NCBI GenBank assembly: GCA_029242715.1
Contig: JAQWTL010000032.1
Coordinates: forward strand, 1 to 64,000
Source of the DNA: Phycisphaerales bacterium
Lineage (GTDB): Bacteria; Planctomycetota; Phycisphaerae; Phycisphaerales; SM1A02
Direction of reading: 5' to 3'
DNA length: 64,000 bases
Shown here: positions 26,550-33,942 of the stretch, in pieces
Layout: each line of letters begins with the position of its first letter
Numbering within the stretch: the first letter of the stretch is position 1
The notes under the pieces: model-generated
The model's input: the letters and a program-made list of their open reading frames with translations, nothing else
The model's database searches: none
Told to the model about the DNA's origin: nothing
Translations under genes and position numbers: made by a program

Positions 26550-27749
26550 TTATTGAGTTGCTTCTGGAAGGGTTTCAGAAACACGTTTTCCCTCATAGAG
26601 CTCGAAATGCAGAAGGCGGCAGTCATTCCCGGAATTCTCGAAAGGAAATCGTCCGGTTGCCTTGAGGCCGATGGAGCCGGCAAGTGCTCTTGAGGTGAAG
26701 ACCCAGGCATCCCATCCGGCGCACTGCTGCTTGAGGTAATCACCCATTCTTCCATAGGTCTGCTTGAGTGTTTGCTCATCACCAAGACGTTCACCATATT
26801 CCCCGTGAAGGATCATGGTTCCAGGCGTATCAGGCAGGGGCGTATCTGCGAAATCACAATGGTGGAATTCGATGAGGTGATCCACCCCGGCAGTTACGGC
26901 ATTACGCCTGGAAGCTTCAACCGCCTGCTCATCCAGATCCGACGCAATGATCGGGGCAGGGGGGCGGTCATGGCGAAGTTTCTTTGCGGCCAGTCGTTCC
27001 TGTCCCCAGGTTTCTTCATCGAATGCCAGGAGGTGCTTGAGTCCAAAGTTGGATCGAAGCAGTCCTGGTACCCGACCCGTTGCCATGAGGGCGGCCTCGA
27101 TAGCGAGTGTGCCGCTTCCGCACATGGGTATGACCAATGGCAGGGTCCCGTCATAGCCGGATTCCATCAGTACTGCAGCGGCAATGCTTTCACGCATTGG
27201 TGCTTTTCCAGGCATGCGGCGGTATCCACGATCCGATAGTTTTCTTCCTGAAAGATCCAGTGCAAGGCGACAGTTGGCATCTTTCCAGAACATGTGAACG
27301 ACGCATCGATCCCCTTTGGGGCCTGAGTCCGGTCGGCGCCCATGGACTCGCTGGATTCTGTCGACGATGGCATCCTTCAGCTTTACATTCGCGAACATCG
27401 AATTGCGGATGGTGTCATTGCGAACAGTGGAGACAACCGAGAGGTATCCGTCTGCTGGTATGACTCGTTCCCATGGAAGGCCGCTGGCGGTTTCGTAGAG
27501 TTCATCTGCATTGCTTGGGTAGAGATCACCGAATCTTTGCAAGACATGAAAAGCGGTGCGAAGCCGCAGGACAAGCCTCATGGCATCGACCATCTGTCCA
27601 CGGATTTCAACACCGGTGTGATCTTTGCTCTCCACCACATATCCCAGTGATTCGACCTCGCGGGCGAGCCAGGGGCTCAGTCCTGGAGCACAGGTCATTC
27701 GCAAAATTCTTGCTGGTTCTTGGCCCATGGGTGCAGGGTAGCGTGCCAA
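26550..27749 (-). CDS. RlmL-like THUMP-domain RNA guanine-N2 methyltransferase
   Basis: This 399-aa protein has an N-terminal ferredoxin-like/THUMP region (about 15-170; CAPGLSPWLAREVESLGY) and a class I methyltransferase domain. It carries the family element RRMPGKAPMRESIAAAVLM, the SAM-binding loop IPMCGSGTLAIEAALMA and IIASDLDEQAVEASRRNA. The motif IV that should read NPPYGER is HGEYGERLG here (315-323), losing Asn and both Pro, which normally position the target amine. It may modify another base, use a different mechanism or be inactive. RlmL makes m2G2445 in 23S rRNA. The start at 27749 faces the metalloprotease gene across 279 bp. Confidence 0.85.
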   Translation of the reverse strand: MARYPAPMGQEPARILRMTCAPGLSPWLAREVESLGYVVESKDHTGVEIRGQMVDAMRLVLRLRTAFHVLQRFGDLYPSNADELYETASGLPWERVIPADGYLSVVSTVRNDTIRNSMFANVKLKDAIVDRIQRVHGRRPDSGPKGDRCVVHMFWKDANCRLALDLSGRKLSDRGYRRMPGKAPMRESIAAAVLMESGYDGTLPLVIPMCGSGTLAIEAALMATGRVPGLLRSNFGLKHLLAFDEETWGQERLAAKKLRHDRPPAPIIASDLDEQAVEASRRNAVTAGVDHLIEFHHCDFADTPLPDTPGTMILHGEYGERLGDEQTLKQTYGRMGDYLKQQCAGWDAWVFTSRALAGSIGLKATGRFPFENSGNDCRLLHFELYEGKRVSETLPEATQ

Positions 27750-28028
27750 GGCAGATTGGCACGTCCAGGAGTCTCCGGGCAGGATTCTCTGACTCCCCAG
27801 TCTCTTCGCAGGGGGCAGGATCCTCGGGGTGGAAGTTTCACGATGTTTGTTACTGACTGATGTTTAGCTCATTTGATGGGGTAGAATCTTGCCAGGAGCC
27901 CATCTTTAAATCTCTGTGCCTGTTTTTGTGGCCTTCAGTCCACATTCAAAGGGCTCCGGCATCTAGAGAGGTCTTTTTCGTTCCCCTCGTGACATTCGCC
28001 CAATCCGGACAAGGTTGAAGAGCAAGGT

Positions 28029-31000
28029 ATGGAATACGTGAAGCGTGCGTTATTGGTGCTCCTGACTCTGGTGTTCCTTCCAGGAATGCCGGCATTGGGG
28101 CAGGTGGGTATCAATGAGTGGGATTGTGGAACCGTTCTGACGCCCGAGGGTGCAGATTTCGCCAAACGCAAGATCGATGAAGGTGCCTGGTCACAATCGA
28201 CTGATACCCGTGATCTTCCACTTCTGTTCATCGGCGTGACCTGCCATATCGTCCGGTATAGCGATGGAAGCGAAGGCATCCCCGAATCTCGAGTCGATAC
28301 GGCGATCGCAGATCTCAACCTCCACATGGTACCAGCGGGTCTGTCCTTCTTCCGAGATGGCGACTTCATCTATATCGACAATGATGATTACGCGGAGTTA
28401 TTCACTTCGGCGCAGCGTGATGAACTTCGACAATACGACCCTGTTGAAGGAACGATGAATGTTTGGTTCATCCCTGTCCTTGCAGGCCTGTGTGGCGAGT
28501 CTTCCTTCACGTTCAGCACGCATCAGGGCATCATGATGGCCAATGATTGCACGGCGACGGCCAGTGACCGAGCGACTTTCAGTCACGAAGTAGGTCACTA
28601 TTTCAACCTCTTTCATACATTTGAAACCGCGATTGGTGTCGAGTGTGTTGACGGAAGCAACTGTGATGATGCCGGTGATCAGGTCTGCGACACCGCGGCG
28701 GATTTTGGTCGGTACTGCGACAATGGCAGTACTGCGGTTGATGGCCAATGTAACTTGACCTGCACTGATCAGGATCCGTGTGGTTCAGGGCTGCCATACG
28801 ATCCACCTATCAAAAACCTCATGAGTTACACGACTCAGCGATGTACGGATCACTTCACACCCAATCAACTTGCTCGCGCGCGCTCCGTCGCTGTCGAGGA
28901 GCGGCAGGATCACATTGTCCAGGGCAACGTCAACGAACCTGGTGCCTGCTGTCTGAATGTGCAGTGCATCGAGGTGGAAGCGGCGGGGCTTTGTCTTCCT
29001 CTGGGCGGAACCTATATGGGTGCTGGGACCAGTTGTGAGGATGCGGATCTAGTCTGTGATCTTCCGGGAACACCAGGCGCGTGCTGTTTCAACTCCAACT
29101 GCACCAATGTGAGCAGTGTGGTGGAATGTCAGGATATTGAAGGCATCTTCGCTGGCGTTGGTACGACGTGCGACACGATATCTTGCGAAGCGTCTTCACC
29201 TGGGGCGTGTTGCACCGGCTTAGAGTGCACGGAAGTTGCCAGTATTCTGGAGTGCGCTCTTGAGGGTGGTCTCTTCGTCGGCCTCAATTCGAATTGCTCC
29301 GACATATCCTGTTTCCAGGGGTCACCTGGTGCCTGTTGTCTTGGCGATGCATGCAATGATGTCGGCAGTATTGAGGATTGTGATTTTCTCAATGGAATCT
29401 TCATGGGAATTGGCACGACATGCGGCAGTGATCCCTGTGATTCAGACCTGAGCTGCTGTGTCGGGATCGATTGTGTTGCGGTTGACAGCATTAGTGAATG
29501 TATCTTTGATCTGGGGGGAGCATTCCTCGGATCAGGGAATGTATGCGATACCGCCTCCTGCATTGCTTTGGATGGAACATCAGCAGGCGCCTGTTGTTTT
29601 GGTGGCAGTTGTACGGATGTTGACGTCGTCTATGATTGCATCGACGCAGGCGGTACCTACCTTGGTCTTGGGGTGCTTTGTGCTGCGGACATCTGTACCG
29701 ATACCACTGGAGTCTGCTGTATTCTGGGCAACTGCGTCGAAGTCGGTCAGGAATTCAATGGCATCCAGTGTCTTGAAACGAGTCCGGACTATCTTGGTCC
29801 CGGGACCAGTTGTGATTTCGATCCATGTCTCGTGCAGTCCGGGGCCTGTTGTTTCAGTATTTCGTGCGTGACGGCACCAAGCTACTTTGCTTGCGAAGCG
29901 GCTGGAGGGGCTTTTCTTGGTCAAGGCACACTCTGTCCCGCGATCTGCGGTGACCTGCCAGGTTCGCCGGGGGCCTGCTGTTTCTCTGTGGACCCGCTTT
30001 TGCCACCAACCGAGTGTCAGGATGTTGTCGATGTGTTGACATGCTTACTTGTCCTAGGTGGCGATTTTGCTGGATTGAACACCAGTTGTGACGACGACCT
30101 CTTCGACTGCCAGGCATCTCCAGGATCGTGCTGCCTTGGAGACGAATGTCTCGATGTTCTTTCAGTGATTGAGTGCGAGGGGCTCGGCGGGATCTATCTC
30201 GAGGTTGACTGCCAGTTCATCTCCTGTGATTTTGAAATCAGTGGAGCGTGCTGTTTCAGTGAGGATAGCTGTGTCAACATCACGCGGCCCGTCTCCCAAT
30301 GCTTTGTTCTTGGAGGAGAATTCAAGGGTGAAGGAACGAGTTGTGAAGAGAATCCGTCTCCATGCGCATTGACAGGTGCCTGCTGCATCGGGAGTGTCTG
30401 CAGCCTTGAGACACCGGATGTATGCCAGTTTTCTTCTGGTGAGTTCTTTGGCATCGGTTCCGAATGTGTCGGTGATCCCTGTGCTCAGGATCCCAGCGTC
30501 TGTCTGCCTGAACTGACTCTTGGCGCTGATGCCTATTCAGGTGGTCAGCGAGGCACTTCACTTAGTACAAAGGGAAGCCTTCTGCTGGTCGGTGCCCCTG
30601 GGGAGGATCTTCCCAATGGCACACCTGATGCCGGAATGGCGTATCTCTACGAGCAGAGCAGTGAACAACTAGCGCCGGGCCTGGTCGTACCCCCCTCGAC
30701 GGGTGAAGGCCAGGGGCGATATCAGGATCGTTTTGGGTGTTCAGTGAGCGTTGATGGTGTTGCCGATGATGGCATCACTGTGATTGGCGCATCTCATCAT
30801 GATTACTATCCGCAAGGCCCGCCCGATATCAACTCAGGAATCGTGTACGTCTATTCAAATCAGGATATTAAAAATCAGAATCAAACGGACCCCGCTGCAC
30901 CACTTCTAGTCCCCAATCCCGTTCTAGATAGTTACGACTACTTTGGCCATTCGGTCGAGGCATCACTTTCTGGTTCCGAAGTAAGGATGGTTGTCGGGGC

Positions 31001-32075
31001 GCCTGGTGCTGACGCCAATGGGCCAAATTCTGGTGCTGCCTACTTCTACAAGTTCGATCGTGATGCTACTGATCTCTCAGATGCCACGGTTTTAGCCATC
31101 CCGATCCCTGGTATTGGTTACAGCGACCAGGCCGCCATTGGCAGTTCCGTGAGTATCTGTAGCCCGGATCTGCCGGGGTTGTCATGGGTTGCTGCTATCG
31201 GCATCCCCGGAGATGACGCGAGTGAATGGGAAGATGCTGGAAAGATCTGCATCGTGATGCCCGGCCTGATTGGAAATGATTCCACTGAGATCTCATTCAA
31301 GACCGACATCATTGATTCTGAACGCCCTGAATTCACCAGGAATCTTGGTCGGTCAGTCAAGCTCTATTACGACGATGTCAATGACCATCTTTATCTGATT
31401 GCTGGTGCATTGCGGCGTGATGAATCTGATGATGATGGCAATGGACGGGGTGTCTTCATCGTCTATGAATATGACAGCACTGCTCGCAAGTGGGGTAGAT
31501 TAGGCTTTCCACCATTCTCAATGCTCCAGATCGAGCCGGAAAATAACAACTGTGCGGAGTCTCTCAGCATGATTGTTCAAGATGGTGTCCATTACGCCCT
31601 CGTCGGTTGCCCCGGAGCGCACTGGAATGGATTCGAGGAATCGGGCCTCAGTGTTCTCTATACGCTTGATGAATCATCCGGTCGGTGGATTGAATTCAAG
31701 ACGTTCTGGGCGTGTGACCAGACTGCTGACGATGCCTTTGGCACCGCTGTTGCCATGGACACGTGGATCGTCTCTGGAGCACCAAACAGCCTGGACGCCT
31801 ATGAAGGGCATGTCTATGCAGAACCATTTGCTTCAGTGGTTGCTGCCAGTGGTTCAGCGTCACGGTCCTTCCAAGGTGTTGCCGATATTAGTTCGGCTGC
31901 AGGCATTGGCACACGTGACGGCCTGGTGGATTCATCAGACCTCATGGCCTTGCTGGAACTCTGGGGTGAATGCAGTCCTGAGTGTTCCTTCAGACCTTGC
32001 CAGGGCGATTTGAACGGAGATTGCCAGGTCGATACGAATGACCTTCTGCTGTTGCTGTCTTCATGGAACCGATAG
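28029..32075 (+). CDS. Secreted pappalysin-like metalloprotease with 12 Cys-rich repeats, FG-GAP repeats and dockerin-like tail
   Basis: This 1348-aa secreted protein has four parts. After a signal peptide (ALLVLLTLVFLPGMPALG), a M43/pappalysin-like metzincin domain (to about 285) carries the zinc site HEVGHYFNLFH (H186, E187, H190, H196) and a Met-turn NLMSY. Residues 304-818 are twelve tandem Cys-rich repeats. A seven-bladed FG-GAP-type region follows (LLLVGAPGEDLPNGTPDAGM; RMVVGAPGADANGPNSGAAY; VSGAPNSLDAYEGHV). The C-terminus has DLMALLELWGEC and DLNGDCQVDTNDLLLLLSSW. The catalytic residues are intact, so it should cleave protein outside the cell. The gene stands alone; the divergent spacer of 279 bp should hold its promoter. 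Confidence 0.9.
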   Translation: MEYVKRALLVLLTLVFLPGMPALGQVGINEWDCGTVLTPEGADFAKRKIDEGAWSQSTDTRDLPLLFIGVTCHIVRYSDGSEGIPESRVDTAIADLNLHMVPAGLSFFRDGDFIYIDNDDYAELFTSAQRDELRQYDPVEGTMNVWFIPVLAGLCGESSFTFSTHQGIMMANDCTATASDRATFSHEVGHYFNLFHTFETAIGVECVDGSNCDDAGDQVCDTAADFGRYCDNGSTAVDGQCNLTCTDQDPCGSGLPYDPPIKNLMSYTTQRCTDHFTPNQLARARSVAVEERQDHIVQGNVNEPGACCLNVQCIEVEAAGLCLPLGGTYMGAGTSCEDADLVCDLPGTPGACCFNSNCTNVSSVVECQDIEGIFAGVGTTCDTISCEASSPGACCTGLECTEVASILECALEGGLFVGLNSNCSDISCFQGSPGACCLGDACNDVGSIEDCDFLNGIFMGIGTTCGSDPCDSDLSCCVGIDCVAVDSISECIFDLGGAFLGSGNVCDTASCIALDGTSAGACCFGGSCTDVDVVYDCIDAGGTYLGLGVLCAADICTDTTGVCCILGNCVEVGQEFNGIQCLETSPDYLGPGTSCDFDPCLVQSGACCFSISCVTAPSYFACEAAGGAFLGQGTLCPAICGDLPGSPGACCFSVDPLLPPTECQDVVDVLTCLLVLGGDFAGLNTSCDDDLFDCQASPGSCCLGDECLDVLSVIECEGLGGIYLEVDCQFISCDFEISGACCFSEDSCVNITRPVSQCFVLGGEFKGEGTSCEENPSPCALTGACCIGSVCSLETPDVCQFSSGEFFGIGSECVGDPCAQDPSVCLPELTLGADAYSGGQRGTSLSTKGSLLLVGAPGEDLPNGTPDAGMAYLYEQSSEQLAPGLVVPPSTGEGQGRYQDRFGCSVSVDGVADDGITVIGASHHDYYPQGPPDINSGIVYVYSNQDIKNQNQTDPAAPLLVPNPVLDSYDYFGHSVEASLSGSEVRMVVGAPGADANGPNSGAAYFYKFDRDATDLSDATVLAIPIPGIGYSDQAAIGSSVSICSPDLPGLSWVAAIGIPGDDASEWEDAGKICIVMPGLIGNDSTEISFKTDIIDSERPEFTRNLGRSVKLYYDDVNDHLYLIAGALRRDESDDDGNGRGVFIVYEYDSTARKWGRLGFPPFSMLQIEPENNNCAESLSMIVQDGVHYALVGCPGAHWNGFEESGLSVLYTLDESSGRWIEFKTFWACDQTADDAFGTAVAMDTWIVSGAPNSLDAYEGHVYAEPFASVVAASGSASRSFQGVADISSAAGIGTRDGLVDSSDLMALLELWGECSPECSFRPCQGDLNGDCQVDTNDLLLLLSSWNR
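28938..30482 (+). repeat. Twelve tandem ~43-residue Cys-rich coding repeats
   Basis: Residues 304-818 of the metalloprotease consist of twelve units of about 38-50 residues with the consensus [PS]-G-A-C-C-x4-C-x6-9-C-x4-G-G-x-[FY]-x-G-x-x-T-x-C-x4-C. Each has about six cysteines. The DNA units are diverged, so the array is old. Units 5 (lacking the first Gly-Ala) and 9 (long insert) depart most. Confidence 0.92.
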
Positions 32076-32142
32076 CGGTATGACGCATGGGATCAATGAA
32101 TCCTCCTGAGTGATTGCGTTGATCCGAGAATGGAGATGGGTG

Positions 32143-32967
32143 ATGGGGCAGTCCCGAATTCATGGTGAGGGGTCCTTGTCCGACCTGGTATCAGGCATGG
32201 TTGCGCCTCATGATCAACTCTCATTTGATGAGTTGAAGAATCGATACAACTTCCAGAAGACCAGTTGCTGGGAACAGATCTTTCTGAGGCTGCTCGCTGA
32301 GGAGGCCGAGCGTGTTCGCGCAAGAATGGGACAGGTTCATGGTCTGGACATTGGTTGTGGTGTCGGGATCGCACGCCGGCCTCATTGGACGGCAGCAGTT
32401 CGTCCCTACTTTGATGAACTGATCGGCATCGAGCCCGATCCATCTATCAAGCCTGATCCTGAGATCATTGACTCTTTTCAGACGGCCTCGCTTGAGACGG
32501 CAACTCTTCCAGTTTCCTACTTTGATCTCGCCTATTCCTTCATGGTCGTTGAACATGTGGCCAACCCCGGGGCGTTTCTGGAGGCTATCCATAGAGCATT
32601 GAAGCCTGGAGGTGTTCACTTCTTCGTGTCGGTCAATGGCGCACATTATTTTGCTCGTATAGCGAAAGCAATACGACGACTTGGTCTGGAGGATGGCGTT
32701 TTACGGCTTGTACGTGGCAAGCAGGAAATCGGCGAATACCATTATCCGGTGGAGTACCGCATGAACCGAGTGAGCCAACTCAACAAGTTGGCCCAGGCCC
32801 ATGGATTCGAGCCACCAGAGTATGTGTTCCTCGAGGAAGATGGCCCCGCGCCGTATTTTCCCGGGCCACTCAAGCCAGCGTTGAAAGCCATGATGCTGAA
32901 GCGAAAATTGATCAAGAAACCAGGTCATCTGCTGACCATGTATTGCCGCATGCAGAAGCGTTCCTGA
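32143..32967 (+). CDS. SAM-dependent class I methyltransferase, Methyltransf_11 type
   Basis: This protein of about 274 aa has motif I VHGLDIGCGVGIARRP, an acidic motif II (FDELIGIEPDPS), motif IV-like YFDLAYSFMVVEHVANPGAF and post-motif LKPGGVHFFVSVNG. These identify a small-molecule or lipid methyltransferase rather than a DNA or rRNA enzyme. The C-terminus is basic (MMLKRKLIKKPGHLLTMYCR). The frame is open from GTG at 32110; I chose ATG at 32143 (GTG at 32140 is equally good). The substrate is not deducible. The last 25 bases overlap a small ORF in another frame. Confidence 0.82.
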   Translation: MGQSRIHGEGSLSDLVSGMVAPHDQLSFDELKNRYNFQKTSCWEQIFLRLLAEEAERVRARMGQVHGLDIGCGVGIARRPHWTAAVRPYFDELIGIEPDPSIKPDPEIIDSFQTASLETATLPVSYFDLAYSFMVVEHVANPGAFLEAIHRALKPGGVHFFVSVNGAHYFARIAKAIRRLGLEDGVLRLVRGKQEIGEYHYPVEYRMNRVSQLNKLAQAHGFEPPEYVFLEEDGPAPYFPGPLKPALKAMMLKRKLIKKPGHLLTMYCRMQKRS

Positions 32968-33122
32968 CACTTCAGGCGGCTGAATTGCAGTGGTTGCGAT
33001 CATTGGCTTGTGGTTATGACGTGGGGCGTCTCGATGCAGAATGTTGCACGGAGTGTGGCTTGCCTCGTACTCCCAATGGCAAGCCGTGGGTTGATTCCAT
33101 TGCCGTGGCAGGCTCGTTCTGA
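32943..33122 (+). CDS. Small CxxC zinc-ribbon-like ORF (~59 aa)
   Basis: This frame contains LQWLRSLACGYDVGRLDAEC followed by CTECGLPRTPNGKPWVDSI and a TGA at 33120. The pattern C-G-Y-D-V-x-x-L-x(3-4)-C-C-x-x-C-G is the short zinc-ribbon that opens many planctomycete membrane proteins. The start is uncertain (TTG at 32943 or 32985); no ATG is available. It overlaps the methyltransferase end and is followed 11 bp later by a membrane ORF in another frame. Together they look like one zinc-ribbon/TM protein split by a frameshift near 33115-33125, or two coupled genes. Confidence 0.5.
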   Translation: MPHAEAFLTLQAAELQWLRSLACGYDVGRLDAECCTECGLPRTPNGKPWVDSIAVAGSF

Positions 33123-33133
33123 ACCATGCCTCT

Positions 33134-33373
33134 GTGCTTTGGCGGTTGCATGGAGAGGCGCCTGATGGGGGCCTGCAGAAAAAAAGGATCTGGACCTGGG
33201 TTGCCATTGGGGGCATATTCGGAATCCTCACGATCATGTATCGAGAAAGGGATGGCATTTGGTATGCCTCCAATACCGCCAAGATCATCAGTTTGCTTGC
33301 TGCATGGTTCTGGTTGACTCCCCTGGTCCAGTACGTGCAATTGGCGCGTCGGCTTGCTGGTCGCAGGGCATGA
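33134..33373 (+). CDS. Small membrane protein (79 aa), possibly the second half of a split gene
   Basis: From GTG at 33134 the frame gives a charged N-terminus (LHGEAPDGGLQKKR), two hydrophobic helices (IWTWVAIGGIFGILTIMY and IISLLAAWFWLTPLVQYV) and a basic end (LARRLAGRRA). That is a credible two-span membrane protein with positive-inside ends. The frame is open from 33095, so it may also be read as a continuation of the zinc-ribbon ORF after a shift. No family recognised. Confidence 0.55.
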   Translation: MLWRLHGEAPDGGLQKKRIWTWVAIGGIFGILTIMYRERDGIWYASNTAKIISLLAAWFWLTPLVQYVQLARRLAGRRA

Positions 33374-33445
33374 TCCTGAGTCATGAGTGTGTTGACACTC
33401 AAGACGAATGGTCAATGCTGAGGGCTCAAAAAAGAGATTGGGGAG
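33368..33445 (-). repeat. Imperfect ~78-bp direct repeat, copy A
   Basis: This copy and 33521-33597 both read GCATGATCCTGAGTCATG, then GTGTGTTGACAC, GACGAATGGTC, GCTCAAAAAAGAGATTGGGG. Differences are a few substitutions and one indel. Read on the minus strand the T6 tract and following sequence form the tail of a hairpin. In copy A the hairpin (33441-33466) is imperfect. Confidence 0.8.
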
Positions 33446-33520
33446 ACGTCAAAGACGCCTCTTGGTTTGAGGTTCTCTCAGGCCAGTGGAATTCATTTCC
33501 GCTGGCCGTATCAGAGTGAA

Positions 33521-33597
33521 GCATGATCCTGAGTCATGTGTGTGTTGACACCCAGGACGAATGGTCATGCTGAACGCTCAAAAAAGAGATTGGGGAG
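33521..33597 (-). repeat. Imperfect ~78-bp direct repeat, copy B, directly downstream of tRNA-Pro
   Basis: Partner of 33368-33445, 75 bp away. In the direction of tRNA transcription it begins in the terminator hairpin and contains its T tract. The 75-bp spacer has another hairpin (GGCCAGTGGAA with TTCCGCTGGCC) but no tRNA-like fold. Confidence 0.8.
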
Positions 33598-33618
33598 GAG
33601 CCGTAGGCTCCTCCCCAA

Positions 33619-33620
<2 letters not shown>
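33588..33620 (-). terminator. Rho-independent terminator of tRNA-Pro
   Basis: A perfect 15-bp stem (33588-33602 with 33606-33620) around GTA. On the minus strand it is followed by TCTCTTTTTTGAGC. Its first two bases coincide with the 3' end of the tRNA, so the hairpin starts immediately after the acceptor stem. Confidence 0.9.
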
Positions 33621-33692
<72 letters not shown>

Positions 33693-33879
33693 GGCAAGCG
33701 GATCATTCTAGCGTGTCCCGGGCAAAAACACGACTGGCCAATAAGGCGGCGGGGGGAGCCAGCCTGAAGGGGGTAGCAGCCCGAATGGAGGGTCTTGGTC
33801 ACGTTGTTTGTGCGGAGGCGCGAGGTGTATGTGGAGTTCAATGTGGGGGTCTATGTGGGGGGTCTATGTGGGGGGAGAA

Positions 33880-33915
33880 GAACAACGCCCCGGCCAGGTG
33901 GCCGGGGTGTTGTTC
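33880..33915 (-). terminator. Hairpin terminator of the GH81 gene
   Basis: A 16-bp stem (33880-33895 with 33900-33915, one G-U pair) with a 4-nt loop, 28 bp after the GH81 stop. Read on the minus strand it is followed by TTCTCC, a weak T tract. Next to it, 33845-33875 repeats the GGTCTATGTGGGGG motif. Confidence 0.75.
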
Positions 33916-33942
33916 TAAACCCATACAAGTGATGTTGTGGAG

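Noticed and set aside
28938-30482. CRISPR-like array
   Set aside because: The regular repeats are coding units of a Cys-rich domain with diverged DNA, not identical repeats with spacers. No CRISPR array was seen anywhere in the window.
33446-33520. A second, degenerate tRNA between the two 78-bp repeats
   Set aside because: It has the right length, but no cloverleaf can be folded; only one hairpin is present.
33820-33880. Short G-rich tandem (TCTATGTGGGGG)
   Set aside because: Only two to three imperfect copies next to a terminator; too short to interpret.
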